The notes under the pieces: model-generated | What the model was told of the DNA's origin: nothing | What the model saw: the letters and a program-made list of their open reading frames with translations, nothing else | The model's database searches: none | Shown here: positions 6,662 to 9,379 of the stretch, one piece after another | Position numbering within the stretch: position 1 is the stretch's first letter | How the letters are laid out: each line of letters starts with the position of its first letter | Program-made: the position numbers and the translations under genes | Assembly: GCA_036499445.1 (NCBI GenBank) | Contig: DASYDU010000132.1 | Span: 1-9,379 of the forward strand | Origin: DASYDU01 sp036499445 | GTDB lineage: Bacteria > Planctomycetota > Planctomycetia > Pirellulales > Lacipirellulaceae | Direction of reading: 5' to 3' | DNA length: 9,379 nt

Positions 6662-6709
6662 TAGCCGCGACGCGAAGCGAGGCTAGCCGAGCGCAGCGGA
6701 GCGCGCTAG
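6662..6709. repeat. Double GC-rich palindrome, REP-like, overlapping the end of the endonuclease gene
   Basis: Two interlocked dyads: TAGCC/GGCTA (6662-6685) and CTAGC/GCTAG (6683-6709), the interior made of GCG-rich words (GCGACGCGAAGCGA, GAGCGCAGCGGAGCGC). The second dyad contains the endonuclease stop codon (6706-6708). It lies between convergent genes, where a bidirectional hairpin could stop or stabilise both transcripts; no T-run is present. The look is that of a dispersed REP-type element. Confidence 0.55.
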
Positions 6710-7431
6710 TGCAGCTTTGAAAAAGTGATCGCCCTGGCAGCCAAACCAGCCGCAAAAGTTGTGAATTGGATTTCTTTGGTAGGGCTGCGGAATTTGCCTT
6801 TCAAACCATCAGCTCTATTCGTGAGAAGCAGACAAGCCCCGTCGTAAAGCCGCTCACGCAAAAGCTTAGTAAGAAAGATTTCATATCGCTTCGCATAAGA
6901 GGCCGATTTGAACTCTGGAAAAACCGGGAAGTGGGGTCCTCGAGTTTCGATGGGCCGATTTGAACCGTCGCAATCTTCTAGAATGAACACATATCCCAGC
7001 CACGGGCGCTCCGATGGCTCGAAAGCGCCTTCGCGAAACGCAGCCCATAAGTCCGTGGCATTACCCACGGCTTCTTCCACTCGATTGTTGATATTGTTGC
7101 CGAAGGAAGGACCGACCTGTGCCTTGAATTCAATTACGGCAAGGAGTCGCCCATTTGCAACGACAATAAGGTCCCAATTCTTCTCGGCTCGATAGTATCC
7201 CGGCAATTCCCGTTTCTGATTCCAATATACGTGTGCCTCGGGGACACCATTCTTTACAAAGAGATCGCGGCAAATCTCGGTGAACCCGTCGAGATGTTTG
7301 CCACCCGTTACGGCGGCACGAAGGCCCGCATCTTTCTTACCGGAGTCTGTGCCCTGGGATTCGCTCTGCTTATCGCGCGTTGTCCAAAAAAGCTTGATCG
7401 CCTCTCCGACCCGCTTCTCCAACTTATTCAT
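6706..7431 (-). CDS. Type II restriction endonuclease, XhoI/PaeR7I family
   Basis: This 241-residue protein is close in length to the XhoI/PaeR7I family (about 245). Family-like blocks are present: LRAAVTGGKHLDGF (37-50), ELPGYYRAEKNWDLIVV (75-91), AVIEFKAQVGPSFGNNINNR (98-117), RPWLGYVFILEDC and PHFPVFPEFK. The catalytic PD-(D/E)xK-like residues are likely D87 with E101 and K103 in the EFK motif. Known members cut the palindrome CTCGAG as homodimers; specificity here is inferred from family membership. The ATG (7429-7431) lies inside the end of the methyltransferase gene with an 8-nt overlap, and a strong Shine-Dalgarno GAGGTGA (7444-7438) lies in that upstream gene, pointing to coupled expression. 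The gene looks less GC-rich than its neighbours, as expected for a mobile restriction-modification system. The stop codon sits within a REP-like palindrome. No truncation is seen. Confidence 0.92.
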   Translation of the reverse strand: MNKLEKRVGEAIKLFWTTRDKQSESQGTDSGKKDAGLRAAVTGGKHLDGFTEICRDLFVKNGVPEAHVYWNQKRELPGYYRAEKNWDLIVVANGRLLAVIEFKAQVGPSFGNNINNRVEEAVGNATDLWAAFREGAFEPSERPWLGYVFILEDCDGSNRPIETRGPHFPVFPEFKSASYAKRYEIFLTKLLRERLYDGACLLLTNRADGLKGKFRSPTKEIQFTTFAAGLAARAITFSKLH

Positions 7432-8389
7432 GCAGGTTCACCTCGGTCGCCATAAAGACGTCCGTCGATGCAACAATTCTCTTGCGGGCATATTCCAAGT
7501 AAGTGCGGTCAACTTCAATCCCAATCGAGTTCCGCCCATTTCGCATCGCCGCGATCGTTGTCGTTCCGGTGCCCAAGAACGGATCGAGGACTGTATCACC
7601 GACAAAACTGAACATCCGCACCAATCGCTCAGCTAACTCAAGCGGATATGGCGCTGGATGGTTTCTAGTCGATGCCCCAGTCAAGCCATTCCATATCTGC
7701 TGAAACCAAGATTTATGATTCGAGTCACTAATGACGCTTAGAATGCGTTTCGATAAGGAGGGACTTCTATAACCGCCTGGCTTGCGCTGCATCAATATGA
7801 ATTCTATATCATTCTTGATTACCGCATTTGGCTCGTACGGTTTACCCAAAAATGATGAGCCGTTGCCCTCCACCTCAAAAACGGCATTTGAGATTTTGTG
7901 CCAGATTATCGGCGCAAGGTTGTCGTAACCAATCGCACGACAATGTTCCTGAATAGATGCGTGAAGTGGTACGACGGTATGTCGTCCGCCATTTTTACGC
8001 CGCGAAAGGCAAACATCACCGACCACACAAATAAGCCTTCCACCTGGTACTAGCGCGTGGAAACAGCCAAGCCATACTTTGTCGAGCTCGCACAAAAACG
8101 CGTCGTAGTCCTCGATGTGCCCAAGCTGCGACGTATTCGCGCGATACTCTTTAAGAGTCCAATAAGGCGGCGACGTGACAACCAGATGGACCGAATTTGG
8201 CTGCAATTCAAAGGCTGTCGCGTCGCTATGAAAAATGTTGTGCTGAGTGGGAAGGCGCCGGACCGCTTCATCTATCAAACTAATTAACTGGTGATCTTTC
8301 GCAATCGCCGGCAACGCAACTTGCGGATCACCGATATCGTGTAACTCCGGTGGAACGTATTCGTCAAGTCGATCGGCGATGCGAAGCAT
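7424..8389 (-). CDS. Type II DNA methyltransferase, beta-class amino-methyltransferase (cognate modification enzyme)
   Basis: A 321-residue S-adenosylmethionine-dependent DNA methyltransferase that should protect the host at the partner endonuclease's sites. Catalytic motif IV is TSPPYWTLK (72-80), ahead of motif X (about HPAPYPLELAERLVRMFS, 244-261) and the SAM-binding motif I DPFLGTGTT (269-277), followed by GIEVDRTYLEYARKR. The order IV-X-I defines the beta class. SPPY rather than DPPY is common in N4-cytosine enzymes but also occurs in some N6-adenine ones, so the modified base is undecided. The region between about 125 and 230 probably carries the target recognition domain. The ATG at 8387-8389 is preceded by a weakly placed GGAG and an 11-nt dyad. 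It is the first gene of a two-gene unit, so methylation can be established before cutting. No controller (C) protein gene is visible nearby. Confidence 0.92.
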   Translation of the reverse strand: MLRIADRLDEYVPPELHDIGDPQVALPAIAKDHQLISLIDEAVRRLPTQHNIFHSDATAFELQPNSVHLVVTSPPYWTLKEYRANTSQLGHIEDYDAFLCELDKVWLGCFHALVPGGRLICVVGDVCLSRRKNGGRHTVVPLHASIQEHCRAIGYDNLAPIIWHKISNAVFEVEGNGSSFLGKPYEPNAVIKNDIEFILMQRKPGGYRSPSLSKRILSVISDSNHKSWFQQIWNGLTGASTRNHPAPYPLELAERLVRMFSFVGDTVLDPFLGTGTTTIAAMRNGRNSIGIEVDRTYLEYARKRIVASTDVFMATEVNLHE

Positions 8390-8400
8390 AATGTAGCCTA

Positions 8401-8411
8401 CTCCAATGGAG
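8401..8411. promoter_or_regulatory. Dyad CTCCA-A-TGGAG just upstream of the methyltransferase start
   Basis: An 11-nt perfect dyad 12-22 nt before the methyltransferase ATG, covering its only candidate Shine-Dalgarno (GGAG on the minus strand). It could be an operator or a small hairpin limiting translation. A -10-like TATGAT on the minus strand (8465-8470) may be the promoter, with no good -35. Confidence 0.3.
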
Positions 8412-8539
8412 GCCCCACATTCTAGAGTTTTTCTCTGCGTGATGGTAGCCGCTCGCAGTTTCCGATCATAATCTTTCGAATCCTTAATGGTAGTCTAAAG
8501 CGTCGTCCCCGAGTTTCTGTCCCACGGCGCAAACCAAGA

Positions 8540-8693
8540 TTGAGAAAGAGAAACAGTCGAGAGTCGAACGTATAGAGTCGAGGGCCAAAAGCGCCCCCGG
8601 CTCTGCGTATTCTGAATCCCGGACCCTCGCCCCCGGATCCGGCATCCTCTCGCACACGCGCTCCCAGTCGAGCGCTCCCTGCTCCCTGCTCCC
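8540..8693. repeat. Degenerate heptanucleotide repeat field
   Basis: Three blocks with 7-nt period. 8540-8581: TTGAGAA, AGAGAAA, CAGTCGA, GAGTCGA, ACGTATA, GAGTCGA. 8613-8647: TGAATCC, CGGACCC, TCGCCCC, CGGATCC, GGCATCC. 8659-8693: CGCTCCC, AGTCGAG, CGCTCCC, TGCTCCC, TGCTCCC. Between the first two is an imperfect 12-bp hairpin (about 8575-8605). The pattern resembles the short tandemly repeated repetitive (STRR) heptamers known from cyanobacteria; function is unknown. Confidence 0.8.
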
Positions 8694-9051
8694 CCCGTCA
8701 ATCCCCAACTTTTGGCCGCGCACAAACTTCGCCTCGTAACTCGTTACACATGTTCGTCATGCAACCCAAAAAGTTTTGCACACGAGTTTTCTTGTAGAAA
8801 TTGGGCCAACGCCTTTGCTAGGGTGACTCTCGCATCGTTTGTTCGCCATTGCCGCCGTGGAAACACGCGGGCCGCAGGAAAGCAAGAGCTGGCCAATCCG
8901 ACTCCGTTCGGACCGTCTCGAGAAGCTCCTGCCGACTGCATTAGCCCGCGCAAGTACGCACAGGGGGGCCGAACGAACCGTGCCGGATCAAGCTGCGCTC
9001 ACCCTCAGGGCTTAAAACTGGTGTGCGTGGGCGTAGCCGATCCGCGTTCCA

Positions 9052-9072
9052 GAGGCGGCCGCCTCATTTTTT
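9052..9072 (+). terminator. Intrinsic terminator with no gene in front of it
   Basis: The perfect 14-bp palindrome GAGGCGGCCGCCTC (9052-9065) can fold as a 5-bp GC-rich stem with a 4-nt loop, and is followed by A and six T residues (9067-9072). The T-run is on the plus strand only. No plus-strand protein gene precedes it, so it would end an unannotated transcript. Confidence 0.5.
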
Positions 9073-9079
9073 GTGAAAG

Positions 9080-9172
9080 TTGTCAGTCGTCAGTGGCCAG
9101 TTGTAAGTTGCTTACAAGGCATGCCACCGTATTTCAACGGACTACTGACTACGGACAACGGACTCACGGATT
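9080..9172. repeat. Head-to-head heptanucleotide repeat array
   Basis: Left arm from 9080: TTGTCAG, TCGTCAG, TGGCCAG, TTGTAAG, TTGCTTA. Right arm from about 9138: CGGACTA, CTGACTA, CGGACAA, CGGACTC, ACGGATT. Each arm has strict 7-nt spacing, and the two face each other as an imperfect inverted repeat around about 23 nt. The layout copies that of the 8-nt array at 1459-1549. Confidence 0.8.
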
Positions 9173-9252
9173 CGTCATTCAGCCTTGGTGTCTTTGTGAT
9201 GAAAACTTCACGTTCCAACCTGCCGATCCAATCCCGATCCTGTAATCCTGTC

Positions 9253-9330
9253 AAAAAAGAAAGGGTCGCGTCCGAAGCCACCCACAAACAACCGGTCCCC
9301 TTCGAAGAAAACTTGGCCCCTTCGCGACCC
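9253..9330 (-). terminator. Minus-strand hairpin with T-run, candidate terminator of a gene beyond the right edge
   Basis: CGCGACCC (9323-9330) and GGGTCGCG (9263-9270) are perfect 8-bp reverse complements. Read on the minus strand the stem is followed at once by TTTCTTTTTT (9262-9253). The 52-nt loop is long for an intrinsic terminator, but inner pairing (GGCC near 9314-9319 with GGCT near 9274-9279) can close it further. Confidence 0.4.
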
Positions 9331-9333
9331 GAG

Positions 9334-9379
9334 CTATCGCGCAGAGTCGCCGCGGCCAGGCCGACGGTGCTTCACTTCG
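9334..9379 (-). CDS. Possible C-terminal end of a gene entering from the right edge
   Basis: Fourteen codons (EVKHRRPGRGDSAR) end in TAG at 9336-9334, directly before the minus-strand terminator-like hairpin. The only support is the position of the stop next to that hairpin; the fragment is too short to identify, and another minus-strand frame stays open across the hairpin to about 9250. Confidence 0.2.
   Translation of the reverse strand, partial: EVKHRRPGRGDSAR

Larger units (their letters stand above)
8390..9333. other. Long intergenic region without a credible protein gene
   Basis: About 940 nt. Open frames here cross repeat fields and terminator-like structures and resemble no protein family, so I do not call them. 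Contents, left to right: the leader of the methyltransferase gene, a heptanucleotide repeat field (8540-8693), a non-repetitive stretch with a GNRA-capped hairpin (8712-9050), a plus-strand terminator (9052-9072), a second heptanucleotide field (9080-9172), short ATCC-rich repeats (about 9220-9252), and a minus-strand hairpin with a T-run (9253-9330). Confidence 0.6.

Noticed and set aside
6308..6664. Overlapping plus-strand 118-codon frame, as the true C-terminus of the 6036 gene after a frameshift
   Set aside because: Its translation is arginine/proline/histidine-rich like a shadow frame; without homologues a frameshift cannot be shown.
8422..8725. Minus-strand open frames of 76-79 codons upstream of the methyltransferase (possible controller protein)
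   Set aside because: They are translations of the heptanucleotide repeats and show no helix-turn-helix pattern expected for a C protein.
8540..9172. CRISPR array
   Set aside because: Units are 7 nt with no unique spacers of 30-40 nt and no cas genes nearby.
8712..9245. Plus-strand 177-codon open frame in the right intergenic region
   Set aside because: It crosses the terminator at 9052-9072 and the heptamer array, has no ribosome-binding site, and its composition is not protein-like.

Overview
The window most likely comes from a planctomycete, probably of the Pirellulales type. This rests on the N-terminal prepilin motif FTLIELLVVIAII with a following LLLPALQSAR, on high-GC coding DNA with weak Shine-Dalgarno use, and on abundant degenerate 7- and 8-nt tandem repeats between genes. 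The lineage is an inference; there is no rRNA gene to confirm it.

Left block (1-4245, minus strand, transcribed right to left): rpsO (ribosomal protein S15), pnp (polynucleotide phosphorylase, TTG start), a soluble NtrB-like histidine kinase, and an NtrC-like sigma-54 response regulator cut by the left edge. rpsO-pnp is an ancient gene pair, and here a two-component pair lies directly downstream in the same direction. The 303-nt rpsO-pnp spacer holds several short hairpins. A head-to-head array of 8-nt units lies between pnp and the kinase.

Middle block (4246-6521, plus strand): a divergent control region, then a 405-residue protein joining a prepilin-type N-terminus to a CreD-like region (beta-rich extracytoplasmic part plus five membrane helices). 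It is followed by a small single-pass membrane protein of unknown function. The ribosome-binding site of that second gene lies inside a perfect 10-bp inverted repeat, which suggests translational control.

Right block (6662-8389, minus strand): a compact type II restriction-modification system. The beta-class DNA methyltransferase gene overlaps the following XhoI/PaeR7I-family endonuclease gene by 8 nt. The two genes look less GC-rich than their neighbours and are flanked by repeat-rich DNA, consistent with horizontal acquisition.

Right end (8390-9379): about 1 kb without a convincing protein gene. It contains two heptanucleotide repeat fields, a plus-strand intrinsic terminator with no gene in front of it (possible small RNA), and a minus-strand terminator-like hairpin that may follow a gene entering from the right edge.

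The points most worth a second look are the prepilin/CreD chimera, the sequestered ribosome-binding site of its neighbour, the unusual enzyme pairing in the restriction-modification system, and the orphan terminator.
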